Below, piece by piece: positions 33,489-42,786 of a stretch of 64,000 nt of DNA; the first letter of the stretch is position 1; each line of letters starts with the position of its first letter. A program made the position numbers and the translations under genes. Where the stretch lies: assembly GCA_910579515.1 (NCBI GenBank), contig CAJTUV010000002.1, positions 139,295 to 203,294 on the forward strand. The letters run 5' to 3'. The notes under the pieces are model-generated. The model worked only from the letters and a program-made list of their open reading frames with translations, was not told the origin of the DNA and did no database searches. The DNA is from an uncultured Hungatella sp. GTDB lineage: Bacteria; Bacillota; Clostridia; Lachnospirales; Lachnospiraceae.

Positions 33489-35355
33489 AAAGAAAATGTC
33501 TTTTTTTCAGGCAGTCCGGCTCAATTATCGGGCGTGGCATATCTGGTGGAACGTATGTCCCAGATGGTTTGAGGCAGTCATTCTTTCCTCTGTTGTCTCT
33601 GCGGTCAGTCCCTATATATCTCTCTGGATGACAGCCCGCATTATCGAGGAGCTGGCTGGAGGCAGAAATCCTGAAATTGTATGGAAACTGGTAACTCTCA
33701 CCATAGGAGTGACTGGAATTTTGTCTTTTCTTGACAGTGTGCTAAAGCGGTTGAAACGCTATGAGACAGATTCTGCATCCTGCCTGTACAACCGGATTTT
33801 TATGGATAAAATGTTATCGCTGGATTACGAGCACATGGACAGCCAGGCAGCGTATGACTTGTATTCTCAGGCGACCCAGAATGATAAATGGTCTGGTCTG
33901 GGACTTCGGGAAGCTCTTGTTTTATTTGAGAGGCTCGTTGGCTCTGTCGCTCAGATTTTAGGCGGAGTTTTTTTGACTGTACCGATGTTTCTGGCAGAAA
34001 TTCCAAATAGCAGTGGGAGACTTGCATGGTTAAATCATCCGTTGTCGGTTGTCTTATTGATGGGATTTATGCTGATAGTCTCTACAGTTTCTTCTGTTTG
34101 TACGGACAAAGGGCAGGGATACTGGACAAGGTATGCAGACGAAACCCGCTTTGGAAATCGTCTGGCAGATTTCTATGTGTTTCTAAATAAGGATAAACGA
34201 AGGGCTATGGATTTGCGGATGTACAATCAGCAGGAAAAGGTCTGCAATGTTTTGTTAGATCGGGAAAATCCCTTTAAACTTTCTTCGAAAATTGTTCAAT
34301 ATGCCAGAGGCGCTATGGGAATGTGGATGGCGGGTTCCAAAAGTGTTTCTGCACTTTTGACAGCTGTGATTTATTTTTTTGTATGTTTTAAGGCATGGGC
34401 GGGCGCTTATGGTCTGGGAAGTGTGACTCAATTTATCGGCGCTTTGTTTCATCTGTTTTCAGGAATCTCAAAACTGATGAATGCTTTGGCAAAAATGGTC
34501 AGCAACGGAAGCTTTCTTGAGACTGCTTTTGAGTTTCTGGATATTTCCAATGAGATGTATCAGGGAAGCCTGACTACAGAAAAGAGAGCAGACCGTCAGT
34601 ATGAAATTGAATTTCGGAATGTTTCCTTTCGATATCCGGGAACCAAAACGGATGTGCTTCGCCATGTGAATATAAAGTTTCCCATTGGAAGCCGCCTTGC
34701 CATCGTAGGCATGAATGGCTCAGGCAAAACCACGTTTATCAAGCTGCTGTGCAGATTGTATGATCCGGTGGAAGGACAGATTTTGCTAAATGGCATTGAC
34801 ATCTGCAAATATCGGTATGAGGACTATAGAAGCCTGTTTTCTGTGGTGTTCCAGGATTTTCAGTTGTTTTCCCTGCCTTTGGGAGAAAATGTGGCTGGCT
34901 GTGTTTCTTATTCTTCTGAGCAGGCAGAGGAGAGTCTTAAGAAGGCAGGGTTTACAAACTGGAAACAGGTTATGCCTTCGGGCCTTAACACGCCTCTTTA
35001 CAAGGATTTGTGTGGACAGGGAGTGTCCGTGTCCGGAGGTGAGGCGCAAAAAATTGCCATTGCCAGAGCTCTCTATAAAGATGCGCCGTTTATGATTCTG
35101 GACGAGCCTACGGCTGCCTTAGACCCTGTAGCCGAGGCGGAGATTTACGAGCAGTTTTGGGAGATTGTGGGAGACCGGACAGCCGTTTTTATCAGCCATC
35201 GTTTGTCTTCTTGCAAATTATGTGACACCATTTTAGTGTTTCATGAGGGAGAAATCGTTCAACAGGGTACTCATGAGGAGTTAGTCAAGGACAGAAATGG
35301 AGTTTACAAAAAACTATGGGAGGCTCAAGCACAATATTATGCTAAAAGATTATAA
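33475..35355 (+). CDS. ABC exporter half-transporter B
   Basis: A 626-residue half-transporter, the partner of the preceding one. Membrane helices span about 25-330; the ATPase has Walker A GMNGSGKTTFIKLLCR, signature SVSGGEAQKIAIARALY, Walker B FMILDEPTAALDP and H-loop AVFISHRLSSC. Both catalytic Glu residues are present in the pair, so both sites may be active. The start at 33475 (MDRSKKKMSFFQ) overlaps the upstream gene by 14 bases and has a GAAAGGGG site; the longer in-frame extension to 33289 lies in the ATPase of the neighbour. No precursor peptide gene is seen nearby. Confidence 0.88.
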   Translation: MDRSKKKMSFFQAVRLNYRAWHIWWNVCPRWFEAVILSSVVSAVSPYISLWMTARIIEELAGGRNPEIVWKLVTLTIGVTGILSFLDSVLKRLKRYETDSASCLYNRIFMDKMLSLDYEHMDSQAAYDLYSQATQNDKWSGLGLREALVLFERLVGSVAQILGGVFLTVPMFLAEIPNSSGRLAWLNHPLSVVLLMGFMLIVSTVSSVCTDKGQGYWTRYADETRFGNRLADFYVFLNKDKRRAMDLRMYNQQEKVCNVLLDRENPFKLSSKIVQYARGAMGMWMAGSKSVSALLTAVIYFFVCFKAWAGAYGLGSVTQFIGALFHLFSGISKLMNALAKMVSNGSFLETAFEFLDISNEMYQGSLTTEKRADRQYEIEFRNVSFRYPGTKTDVLRHVNIKFPIGSRLAIVGMNGSGKTTFIKLLCRLYDPVEGQILLNGIDICKYRYEDYRSLFSVVFQDFQLFSLPLGENVAGCVSYSSEQAEESLKKAGFTNWKQVMPSGLNTPLYKDLCGQGVSVSGGEAQKIAIARALYKDAPFMILDEPTAALDPVAEAEIYEQFWEIVGDRTAVFISHRLSSCKLCDTILVFHEGEIVQQGTHEELVKDRNGVYKKLWEAQAQYYAKRL

Positions 35356-35365
35356 CTAGAAATCG

Positions 35366-35394
35366 TTGACATTCTGTAAAGTACTTATTATAAT
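35366..35394 (+). promoter_or_regulatory. Consensus sigma-A promoter of the degV gene
   Basis: TTGACA (35366-35371) and TATAAT (35389-35394) are exactly 17 bp apart, a full consensus promoter, about 50 bases before the DegV start. Confidence 0.88.
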
Positions 35395-35446
35395 CATATG
35401 TAGTAAACAAAACTATGTATGAATAAAAGAAGTATGGAGGAAAGTC

Positions 35447-36286
35447 ATGAGTTATAAAATTATTGGCGACAGCTGTCTGGATTTGACAGAAGAGATGAAG
35501 AAAGACTCCCATTTCCAGATGATACCTTTAACGCTCCAGGTGGATGACGTTCAGGTAATAGATGATGAGACTTTTGATCAGAAACGTTTTTTAGAGCTTG
35601 TGAAAAACAGTCCAAACTGCCCCAAAACTGCTTGCCCCTCACCGGAAACATTTAAGAAGGCGTATGCTTGTGAGGAAGAGGACGTCTATGTGATCACGTT
35701 GACCAGCAAATTGAGCGGTACTTATAACAGCGCTCTTGTGGGCAAGGAAATGTATGAGGAGGAGTATGGCCCGAAGAATATTACGGTCATTGATTCCTGG
35801 TCTGCCTCTGCAGGGGAGTTGAGACTGGCTCTTTTTATCGAGGAATTGTGCAAGGCAGGGACGCCTTTTGAAGAAGTGGTAAAGAAGGTGGAGGATTTTA
35901 AGACGAACCAGATGAAGACCTTTTTCGTACTGGAAACTCTGGATACTTTGCGCAAGAATGGCCGTCTTACAGGGCTTCAGGCATTTTTTGCCACTACACT
36001 GAATATCAAACCGGTGATGGGAGCCGAAGAGGGAACCATTATAAAATTAGACCAGGCCAGAGGAATCAATAAAGGCTTAAGCCGGATGTGTTCCATTGCG
36101 GTAAAGTCTGTGCCTGACCCTGAGAATCGGATTGCGGTGGTGGCTCACTGTAACAATGCAGACAGGGCTAAGTTGGTGAAGGAGGAGCTTTTGAAGCTGG
36201 CTCCATTTAAGCAGGTGGTTATTACAGAAACCGCAGGAGTGGCTACGGTCTATGCGGGAGACGGTGGAATTGTGATGGCTTTATAA
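35447..36286 (+). CDS. DegV family fatty-acid-binding protein
   Basis: A 279-residue DegV/FakB-type protein. The N-terminus KIIGDSCLDLTEEM and the central TLTSKLSGTYNSALVGKEM are typical; VIDSWSASAGELRLALFIEE, LETLDTLRKNGRLTGLQAF and NIKPVMGAEEG complete the family pattern. Such proteins bind a fatty acid and, in FakB, present it to the kinase FakA for entry into phospholipid; FakA is not in this window. It has its own consensus promoter and a terminator, so it is transcribed alone. Confidence 0.92.
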   Translation: MSYKIIGDSCLDLTEEMKKDSHFQMIPLTLQVDDVQVIDDETFDQKRFLELVKNSPNCPKTACPSPETFKKAYACEEEDVYVITLTSKLSGTYNSALVGKEMYEEEYGPKNITVIDSWSASAGELRLALFIEELCKAGTPFEEVVKKVEDFKTNQMKTFFVLETLDTLRKNGRLTGLQAFFATTLNIKPVMGAEEGTIIKLDQARGINKGLSRMCSIAVKSVPDPENRIAVVAHCNNADRAKLVKEELLKLAPFKQVVITETAGVATVYAGDGGIVMAL

Positions 36287-36289
36287 AAG

Positions 36290-36360
36290 ATAAGCTTTTT
36301 AGTCCTGACGGACAGCAGCGATTTGATTTTTTGGCGCTGTCCTTTAGGGCTTATTTTTTG
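36290..36360 (+). terminator. Terminator after degV
   Basis: A long hairpin has inner arms GGACAGC (36310-36316) and GCTGTCC (36336-36342) and outer arms ATAAGC and GCTTAT, ending in TTTTTT. Confidence 0.7.
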
Positions 36361-36473
36361 TTCAAGAGATTTCTATCCCTAAAAAAATGCGAAATATCCC
36401 TATCATATAGAAATCCACTTTTGGAAATGCTATAGTAAATCAACAATCATTTTACTAAGGGGGGAATAAGCTG

Positions 36474-37820
36474 ATGCTGGGTGGTTCGTTTTTTATTGCT
36501 CTTTCTCGAAATGCGATTAGTGCAGGACTGATGTTATCATTTTTTCTTATGCTGGATCGTCCCAGATTTCCAATGAAAAAAACGATAGGGTATTATATTT
36601 TATTTGGTGTTTCACTGATTACAGTCTACAGTGTTTGGTATTATTTTTCTGTTGTCAGTTTTGTTAAGTATGCGCCTCTGTCTACGCTTCCGGTTATTGG
36701 AATATTTTGTATTTTGATGAGCAGGGAAGTGCTGTATCTGTCTTTATACAAAATGGCCTTGGCTTTTTACATGTTTTCTGTGTGTACTTTCTGTGGCGTA
36801 GACGTGGCCCGATGGTGGTTTGGAGGAAATCTATGGGTGGATATTGTTGTACGCTTTTTTACTCTTATTATCATCCTTTATTTCACCTGGACTAAGTTCA
36901 GAAAACAGTTTTTAAACGGCGTGGATTTTCTTATTGATGAGATGGATATGTTCAGCGCTGTGACCCTTATTGTTTCTGTTATGCTGGGAGCTCTGATGGC
37001 CTATTGGCCTAATCTCCAGGGATTTTCCATTTTTAATATGGTGCGTGCATTTTTGATTTTGTTTATGGCAGGCGTCTTACAATATGCCATTCTCCATCTT
37101 TATATTCATTTGGGATATGAGCATTATTACCAGGCAGAAAAGGAGCTTCTTGAGGTAAATGAGCAGCTTTTGCATACGCAGATGGATATTATGAAAGACT
37201 CAGAAAAAGAGGCGGCCAGAATCCGCCATGATGCACGCCACCATATTCTTCTGATTAAAGAGTACGTTCAGAAGGGAGAGTTTGTTCAGCTTATGATCTA
37301 TCTGGACCAGTATGTTGAGGATGTGGGGAGTTGGAAAAGGAGAGACTTTTGCCAGAATCGGGCAGTTAACAGCATATTGTCCGCTTATACGAAGAAGGCG
37401 GAAAGCCAGAATATTCATGTTACTGTAGATGCCAGACTGTCAGAGGATCTGAAAATTCGCGACATTGACTGGATTGCCATTCTTGCAAATGTTTTTGAAA
37501 ATGCCATTCATGGCTGTATTTATTCGGGGCAGATAGAGCAGACGATTCAAATTTATATAGCTCAAAAGGCGAATAAGGTGATTATGCAGTGCTGCAATAC
37601 CAGTAAAGAGGTGAAGTTTCAAAAGGGAATTCCAAAATCGGACGGACGAGAGGGACTGGGTGTGTTCAGCATTGTAAAAGCAGCTTCCCGCTATCAAGGG
37701 GAAACAGATTTTTCAATGGAGAATGGAATGTTTGTAACAAGAATTCTGTTAAATCTCCCAGAGGAATTGGTTACAGGAGAACCTGTCAAAGAGAAGACTA
37801 CGGAGGGTAAAAGCAAATGA
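36474..37820 (+). CDS. AgrC-like membrane sensor histidine kinase (orphan)
   Basis: A 448-residue kinase with about six N-terminal membrane helices (to about residue 215) and a cytoplasmic GHKL domain. The phosphorylated His is probably the one in AARIRHDARHHILLIKEYV; the N box is ILANVFENAIHGC and the G box is REGLGVFSIVKAA. This is the architecture of AgrC-type receptors of secreted peptides. No response regulator is adjacent; the nearest LytTR regulator, at 30194, already has its own kinase. It overlaps the phosphopantetheinyl transferase gene by four bases (ATGA), an unusual pairing. The ATG lies behind AAGGGGGGAATAAGCTG. Confidence 0.87.
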   Translation: MLGGSFFIALSRNAISAGLMLSFFLMLDRPRFPMKKTIGYYILFGVSLITVYSVWYYFSVVSFVKYAPLSTLPVIGIFCILMSREVLYLSLYKMALAFYMFSVCTFCGVDVARWWFGGNLWVDIVVRFFTLIIILYFTWTKFRKQFLNGVDFLIDEMDMFSAVTLIVSVMLGALMAYWPNLQGFSIFNMVRAFLILFMAGVLQYAILHLYIHLGYEHYYQAEKELLEVNEQLLHTQMDIMKDSEKEAARIRHDARHHILLIKEYVQKGEFVQLMIYLDQYVEDVGSWKRRDFCQNRAVNSILSAYTKKAESQNIHVTVDARLSEDLKIRDIDWIAILANVFENAIHGCIYSGQIEQTIQIYIAQKANKVIMQCCNTSKEVKFQKGIPKSDGREGLGVFSIVKAASRYQGETDFSMENGMFVTRILLNLPEELVTGEPVKEKTTEGKSK

Positions 37821-38497
37821 TGAATCCAATCAGGATTGACGAATACAGAGCAAAGCTGTATTACATGGACATTAAAGAGATAGAGGAAGAGATCTGCTTT
37901 CACAGGAATTACGAGAGACTTTCCGCAGAACGCAAGGCTAAAGTGGATTCTTATTATTTCATCAGGGACAGAAAGCTGTCTCTTGGGGCCGGAGTACTTT
38001 TGGATAAAGGGCTTTTGGAATATGGGCTGAGTGAAGCCAAGGAGCCTGTGGCATATGGGGAAAAGGGAAAACCCTATCTGCCTGTCCATCCTCACATTCA
38101 TTTTAATATTGCACATTCTGAAAAGATGGTTCTGGTTGTATTTGCCGATGTGGAGGTTGGATGTGATGTGGAAATCATTAGGCAGGCAGAAATGCCATTG
38201 GCAAAAAGATTTTTTTCACCCAAGGAATATGAATATGTGGAAAGACAGGAAGGAGAGGAGCAGAAAAGCGAAGCGTTTTACCGTATATGGACTGTGAAGG
38301 AGAGTTTTCTTAAGGCTACAGGTCTTGGAATGTCTCTTCCGATGGATTCTTTTGAGGTTCAGATTGACAAGGCTGGAGCCGTCATAGTCAGCCAGGAAGT
38401 AGACGACAGGGCATACCATTTTCGGGAATTCCGGTTTGGAAATTATTGTGCTGCAGTGTGTTTTCAGGTAGAAAAGGGAGAGTGCTTTATCGAGTAA
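37817..38497 (+). CDS. Sfp-type 4'-phosphopantetheinyl transferase
   Basis: A 226-residue enzyme that moves phosphopantetheine from CoA to a Ser on a carrier protein. The family motifs are visible: HFNIAHSEKMVLVVFADVEV, then GCDVEIIRQAEM with the Mg-binding Asp and Glu, and RIWTVKESFLKATGLGM with W, KE and K. Length suits the Sfp/HetI two-lobed class rather than AcpS. No NRPS, PKS or carrier protein gene is in the window, so the target is unknown; it could serve fatty-acid ACP. The start overlaps the sensor kinase stop. The operon ends at the terminator at 38505. Confidence 0.9.
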   Translation: MMNPIRIDEYRAKLYYMDIKEIEEEICFHRNYERLSAERKAKVDSYYFIRDRKLSLGAGVLLDKGLLEYGLSEAKEPVAYGEKGKPYLPVHPHIHFNIAHSEKMVLVVFADVEVGCDVEIIRQAEMPLAKRFFSPKEYEYVERQEGEEQKSEAFYRIWTVKESFLKATGLGMSLPMDSFEVQIDKAGAVIVSQEVDDRAYHFREFRFGNYCAAVCFQVEKGECFIE

Positions 38498-38504
38498 GTA
38501 TAAA

Positions 38505-38546
38505 AAACCCCGTTAAAGTGGTTAAAAGCCGCTTTGACGGGGTTTT
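38505..38546. terminator. Bidirectional terminator
   Basis: AAACCCCGT (38505-38513) pairs with ACGGGGTTT (38537-38545), extended inward by TAAAG/CTTTG. T tracts flank it on both strands, so it can stop the PPTase operon and the convergent chemoreceptor gene. Confidence 0.88.
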
Positions 38547-38558
38547 GCTGGGATATGA

Positions 38559-40142
38559 CTATAAATTATCAAATACAACCGTTTCCTTCTCCAACCCTTC
38601 CACTACCTCCTGATTAAGTCCCATCTGCTGGGTAATATCTTCCATGTCAACGGCAAGGTCTCTGGTATTATCTGCCACCCCTACGATTCCTTTGGCTCCT
38701 TCGTCAATGGCTTTGGTGATCGTAGAGACAGAGTCTGCGATTTCAGACATAGAGTTTCTTAAGCGTTCTGTCCGTTCATGAAATTCATCCATAGTTTGAC
38801 GAATGTAGGCGGAATCTTCCTTGTACTGACTGCCAGATTGTATGAAGGCCTCAAATTCTGTGAGGACAGACTGATTCATATAGTCAATAAGATGTTGAGC
38901 GTTTTCAGAGAGATTGTATACAGCAGTGGTAATCACATGATTAATGGACTGAATCCGGTTAGCGGTCTCCTGACTGGAATAGGCCAGGTTGCGCACTTCC
39001 TTGGCGACAACAGAAAATCCCTTGCCTGCTTCTCCTGCGTTGGCCGCCTCCACAGAGGCGTTTAGGGCAATCAGACGGGTTTTCTGGGAAATATCCAAAA
39101 TATCGCTGGTGAGGGTGTTGATTTGGTCTACACTTTTGCTTTTTTCTATGGCCTCATTGAGGGAGGTAAGAATCGCTTCCGCTTTTTCTCTCGTAATCTG
39201 GGCGCTGTTTTGAGCAGATTGCTGCATGGCGTCTGCGCGGGCGTACATCTGAACGGTATAGGAGGCGATAGAGGTGCAGTCTGTTGCAATATTGTGGACT
39301 TCTGCCTTGACACTGTCCATATTGTTGTTGATACTTGATACGTTTCCTGCTACCTTCTGCATGGTTGCCGACAACTCTTCTGCAAGTGTGGAGAGACCTG
39401 CGGCGCTTCCTTTGGAGGCTCTGGTTCTTTTTAAAACCTCACCGGTCATGTGGTTAATCGAGCCGGAACTTTCCTGGATTGTCTTTAAAATGCTTTTTAT
39501 GGGAGTGATAACAAAATCGGTAATAAGCTTCAGATCTCCAAACACTAAAAGGACGCAGGCAACGACGGCGGCAATGCCAACCACCAGAGAAATCAGGTAT
39601 ACAATGGCTAAGTGTTTCCTTGCATCAGATGTTTGCTGGCTAAGAGAGGCGTTGAGTGCATCGATATCCGCTTCTATTGCTTCAGCATAGAAAGCAACAT
39701 CACCATTGGCAAAGGCATAGGCGTCCTGAGTTTTGTGACTGGCGCTGGCACAGACTAAATGGACCAGGGAATGCTTAAAGGAATCATAGTTGGAAAGAAG
39801 AAGTCCATAATGTTCCCGGTCCGCCGGGATTACATACGGTTCATAATCTGCAAGCATTTGGTCCAGGAGAGCTTCCTCCTCTTTCATTTGCTGAACCAGG
39901 ACAATCATGGTCTCATAATCTGTGGCCACAATATGGCTTAATGCCATTTTATGGATTCCCATAGAGGCCTGACAAATTTCTGCCAGGCGGCTTCTCCCAT
40001 CCATGTAGTTATCGGAAATCGTTGCAGCGCTTGCATTTACATTGTGAATATTGATAATGGAAAGGATGTTTGACAAAAAAGCCACAATGCCCAGAAGGAC
40101 AATAGGGAGAATCAAGCGATATTTTAAACTCATACTTTTCAT
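38559..40142 (-). CDS. Methyl-accepting chemotaxis protein
   Basis: A 527-residue chemoreceptor. TM1 is about 8-30, an extracellular four-helix-bundle-like sensor runs to about 185, and TM2 is about 188-212. The cytoplasmic signalling domain has the tip sequence SQKTRLIALNASVEAANAGE and KGFSVVAKEVRNLAYSSQET. The start at 40142 follows AAAGGAGTTCC; an in-frame ATG at 40175 would include that site. It lies 48 bases downstream of a solute-binding lipoprotein gene on the same strand, which suggests the binding protein may deliver a ligand to it. No che or flagellar genes are in the window. The C-terminus lacks a pentapeptide-type tail. Confidence 0.92.
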   Translation of the reverse strand: MKSMSLKYRLILPIVLLGIVAFLSNILSIINIHNVNASAATISDNYMDGRSRLAEICQASMGIHKMALSHIVATDYETMIVLVQQMKEEEALLDQMLADYEPYVIPADREHYGLLLSNYDSFKHSLVHLVCASASHKTQDAYAFANGDVAFYAEAIEADIDALNASLSQQTSDARKHLAIVYLISLVVGIAAVVACVLLVFGDLKLITDFVITPIKSILKTIQESSGSINHMTGEVLKRTRASKGSAAGLSTLAEELSATMQKVAGNVSSINNNMDSVKAEVHNIATDCTSIASYTVQMYARADAMQQSAQNSAQITREKAEAILTSLNEAIEKSKSVDQINTLTSDILDISQKTRLIALNASVEAANAGEAGKGFSVVAKEVRNLAYSSQETANRIQSINHVITTAVYNLSENAQHLIDYMNQSVLTEFEAFIQSGSQYKEDSAYIRQTMDEFHERTERLRNSMSEIADSVSTITKAIDEGAKGIVGVADNTRDLAVDMEDITQQMGLNQEVVEGLEKETVVFDNL

Positions 40143-40190
40143 TATGATCGGAACTCCTTTGGTGTCTGACATCAAGATTTATATAGGCTG

Positions 40191-41432
40191 CTATGGGGCG
40201 GTGATTTCTTCCACCATATGATCCAGAAGTTCCTGAAGGCTTTCCCCTGAAGGAATATCTGCCAGGATTTCTGCAGTGAATGTAGTTACTGGCGCCCAGA
40301 AATTTCCGCCGATCCGTTGTGGGGAAGAAAACTGGGACTGTGCCAGCAAGGCGGCGATAGCGGGAGAATTCTGTACTTCCGCTGAAGAAGCTGCGCTGGT
40401 ATTGGACGGTCCCTGTCCTCTAAGCCGGAAGCGTAGCTCCTGGTTTTCTTTGTTAGTAATCCATTCTGCCAATTTTGTGGCCCACTCTCTTTGGCTGGAG
40501 TAGGCGTTTATTCCAATAAGTTTGTAACCAGAGAAGGAGGCCATCTGGACCTGTTTTCCTGCGCAGGTGTAGGAAGGCAGTTTTGCGGCTCCGTAGTCCT
40601 TACCCCAGGCAGTTTCTACAGCGACGGCGTTCCACACTCCGTTAATTCCAGCCACGATGGTGCCATTTTTCACTCCTTCTACAAATTCAGCATCACCGAG
40701 GCTGACAAAACCAGGGTGTTTTGCCATATTTACCATAGCCTTTGCAACGTCGGTTCCCTTAATATCTCCATCTGTGCTGTTCCAGGTGCAGTAATTGGTG
40801 ATTCCGTCAGGATTTAATCCTACAGTCAGACCTGTGTTGCCAAACAAGGAGTAAACATACCATCCAGAATCCCATTCCATGGAAACCTTTTTGTCATGCT
40901 GGGCAGCTATCTCAAGCATTCGATCCAGAGACTGGATATCGTTTTCTGAAAAATATTTTTTATTATAATAGAGAAAATAGCCGTTGTCAGCGGTCAGAGG
41001 CAGAGCGTACAATGTATCGCCTACCGAGGCGGAGGCAACAGCCTCGGGAAGATTGGCTCCTTTGATAGTTTCGGCGTTTTCTACTGGCTCCAGCGCGCCG
41101 GCAGCCACCAGCGTATTTAACTGATCATCTGCAAAAGCAAACACGTCTGCTCCATGTTCCAAATCCGCCATGAGCGCGTCGGTACAGCTGCTTTCGCTCT
41201 GCGGTTCATAGGTGATAGCAAAGTTTGCCTGTCCTTGGTATTTGGCCAGGAAGCCGTCGATAATTTGGAGGAGCAGCTCTTCATCCTCTTCACCTCCCCA
41301 GACAGTAAGATTGACCGTATCAGAATCTGGCGTCTGCTCCTGAGCTGCAGGAGCAGGGGCGTTTTTTTGACAACCAGACAGTAATGCGGCCAACGTAAGA
41401 GTTGGAAGCCATAGCATATTCTTTTTTTTCAT
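40191..41432 (-). CDS. Extracellular solute-binding lipoprotein (family 1)
   Basis: A 413-residue sugar-type binding protein (SBP family 1). It begins MKKKNMLWLPTLT and has lipobox LLSGC, then a Pro/Ala-rich linker. Family marks are VNLTVWGGEEDEELLLQII, ALPLTADNGYFLYYNKKYF, KNGTIVAGINGVWNAVAVE and WATKLAEWITNKENQELRF. The start at 41432 follows GGAGAAAGTT. No permease or ATPase gene lies beside it; the only neighbour on its strand is the chemoreceptor. It may be an orphan component of a transporter elsewhere or a periplasmic-type sensor part. The ligand is probably a sugar or oligosaccharide from the family, not proven. Confidence 0.88.
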   Translation of the reverse strand: MKKKNMLWLPTLTLAALLSGCQKNAPAPAAQEQTPDSDTVNLTVWGGEEDEELLLQIIDGFLAKYQGQANFAITYEPQSESSCTDALMADLEHGADVFAFADDQLNTLVAAGALEPVENAETIKGANLPEAVASASVGDTLYALPLTADNGYFLYYNKKYFSENDIQSLDRMLEIAAQHDKKVSMEWDSGWYVYSLFGNTGLTVGLNPDGITNYCTWNSTDGDIKGTDVAKAMVNMAKHPGFVSLGDAEFVEGVKNGTIVAGINGVWNAVAVETAWGKDYGAAKLPSYTCAGKQVQMASFSGYKLIGINAYSSQREWATKLAEWITNKENQELRFRLRGQGPSNTSAASSAEVQNSPAIAALLAQSQFSSPQRIGGNFWAPVTTFTAEILADIPSGESLQELLDHMVEEITAP

Positions 41433-41517
41433 AACTTTCTCCATAAACTGTAATATTCCGTTCATAATCATACCATTTTTTGGTGATTATTACAATCGGA
41501 TTTTGTGGGAGGATTGA

Positions 41518-41546
41518 TTGAAATTTTTGAAAAGGTTACATATAAT
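41518..41546 (+). promoter_or_regulatory. Promoter of the capA-like gene
   Basis: TTGAAA (41518-41523) and TATAAT (41541-41546) are 17 bp apart, 38 bases before the ATG. Confidence 0.75.
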
Positions 41547-41584
41547 AGTACAAGTAAGAAAATTTTGGCAAAGGGACGGGGAAT

Positions 41585-42670
41585 ATGGGAAAACGGACAG
41601 GACAGTTACTTATCACAGGATTTTTGATAGCAGCGGTTTTAATTATGGCTTCTTTAGCAGGAGGAATGGTGTGGAAGCGGCAGACTGTATATAAGGAAGT
41701 GGAGATACAAAAACCTTCTACTGAGGTAACCTTTGAGAATGTGAAAGAGGAGGTTACGCCACAGGAGGTTTCGGAAGCGGAGGAGACAGAGGCAGAGATA
41801 GAGCCAGAGCCTTCCAGAGACGTCACTCTTTTATTTGGAGGAGATGTGTATTTTTCTGACTATGTGTTGAATGCTTATGACCAGGCGGGAGGAATCGCAG
41901 GGGTTTTGGATGAGGGGATTCGCAACGAGATCCACCAGGCAGACATCTTTATGGTGAATCAGGAATTTCCGTTTACCATTCGTGGAACTGCGGCAGAGGA
42001 CAAGCAGTTTACGTTTCGGATTCCGCCAGAGAGAATCTCTATTTTGCAGGAGATGGAGGTGGATATTGTGACTTTGGCCAACAATCATATTTTGGATTTT
42101 GGGATTGACGGGCTTTTGGACAGTTGTCAGGCTCTGGATGAAGCCGGGATTATCTATGTAGGAGGAGGAGCGGATTTAGACAGGGCCAGAGAGTTAAAGA
42201 CTCTTCAAGTGGACAAGAAGACGATCGGATTTTTAGGGACTTCCAGAGTGTACATGGATGCAAGCTGGGCAGCAGGTTCCTCTCATCCGGGTGTTTTTTC
42301 TACCTATGACCCAGCCCAGGCTATAGCGTCTATTCAAAAAGCAAAAGAACAGTGTGATTTTCTGGTGGTTTATGTCCACTGGGGCGTGGAGCGGGAGACA
42401 GAGCCAAAGGATTATCAGAAAGCTATGGGACGCCAATATATTGACGCAGGGGCAGATCTGGTGGTGGGAAGCCATCCCCATGTGCTTCAGGAGGTGGAAT
42501 ACTATAATGGAAAACCCATTGTGTACAGTCTGGGCAATTTTGTGTTTGGAAGCAAAATTCCTGAGACGGCACTTTTGAAGGTGGTATTGAAAGCAGATGA
42601 GGAAATGGCTGCGGAGGTTACTTTACTTCCCTGTACTTCTTCAAACGGATATACGAAACTGGCGCCATAG
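41585..42670 (+). CDS. CapA family protein (PGA_cap metallophosphatase fold)
   Basis: A 361-residue protein with an N-terminal membrane anchor (LLITGFLIAAVLIMASLAGG) and a Glu-rich linker, then a CapA-type calcineurin-like domain: DVTLLFGGDVYFSDYVL, FMVNQEFPFTIRG, DIVTLANNHILDFGIDGLLD, FLVVYVHWGVERE and LVVGSHPHVLQEVEYYNGK. The His and Asp residues of these motifs are the expected metal ligands. CapA proteins are linked to poly-gamma-glutamate or other surface polymers, but single copies such as this, without capBC, are of unknown role. The active site should face outside. Confidence 0.9.
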   Translation: MGKRTGQLLITGFLIAAVLIMASLAGGMVWKRQTVYKEVEIQKPSTEVTFENVKEEVTPQEVSEAEETEAEIEPEPSRDVTLLFGGDVYFSDYVLNAYDQAGGIAGVLDEGIRNEIHQADIFMVNQEFPFTIRGTAAEDKQFTFRIPPERISILQEMEVDIVTLANNHILDFGIDGLLDSCQALDEAGIIYVGGGADLDRARELKTLQVDKKTIGFLGTSRVYMDASWAAGSSHPGVFSTYDPAQAIASIQKAKEQCDFLVVYVHWGVERETEPKDYQKAMGRQYIDAGADLVVGSHPHVLQEVEYYNGKPIVYSLGNFVFGSKIPETALLKVVLKADEEMAAEVTLLPCTSSNGYTKLAP

Positions 42671-42786
42671 CTTTGTCAGTGTGAAGTCAAGAAAATTTTC
42701 TCCTCCTATTTCCTTCTCGCCAATACTCTGCTATACTTATTACAAAAGCCAAGGCTTATTTGGCAAAACAAAAAGGAGAGGGAATT

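Noticed and set aside
37817..38497. Natural product biosynthetic cluster around the phosphopantetheinyl transferase
   Set aside because: No NRPS, PKS or carrier protein gene lies in the window; DegV and a chemoreceptor flank it.
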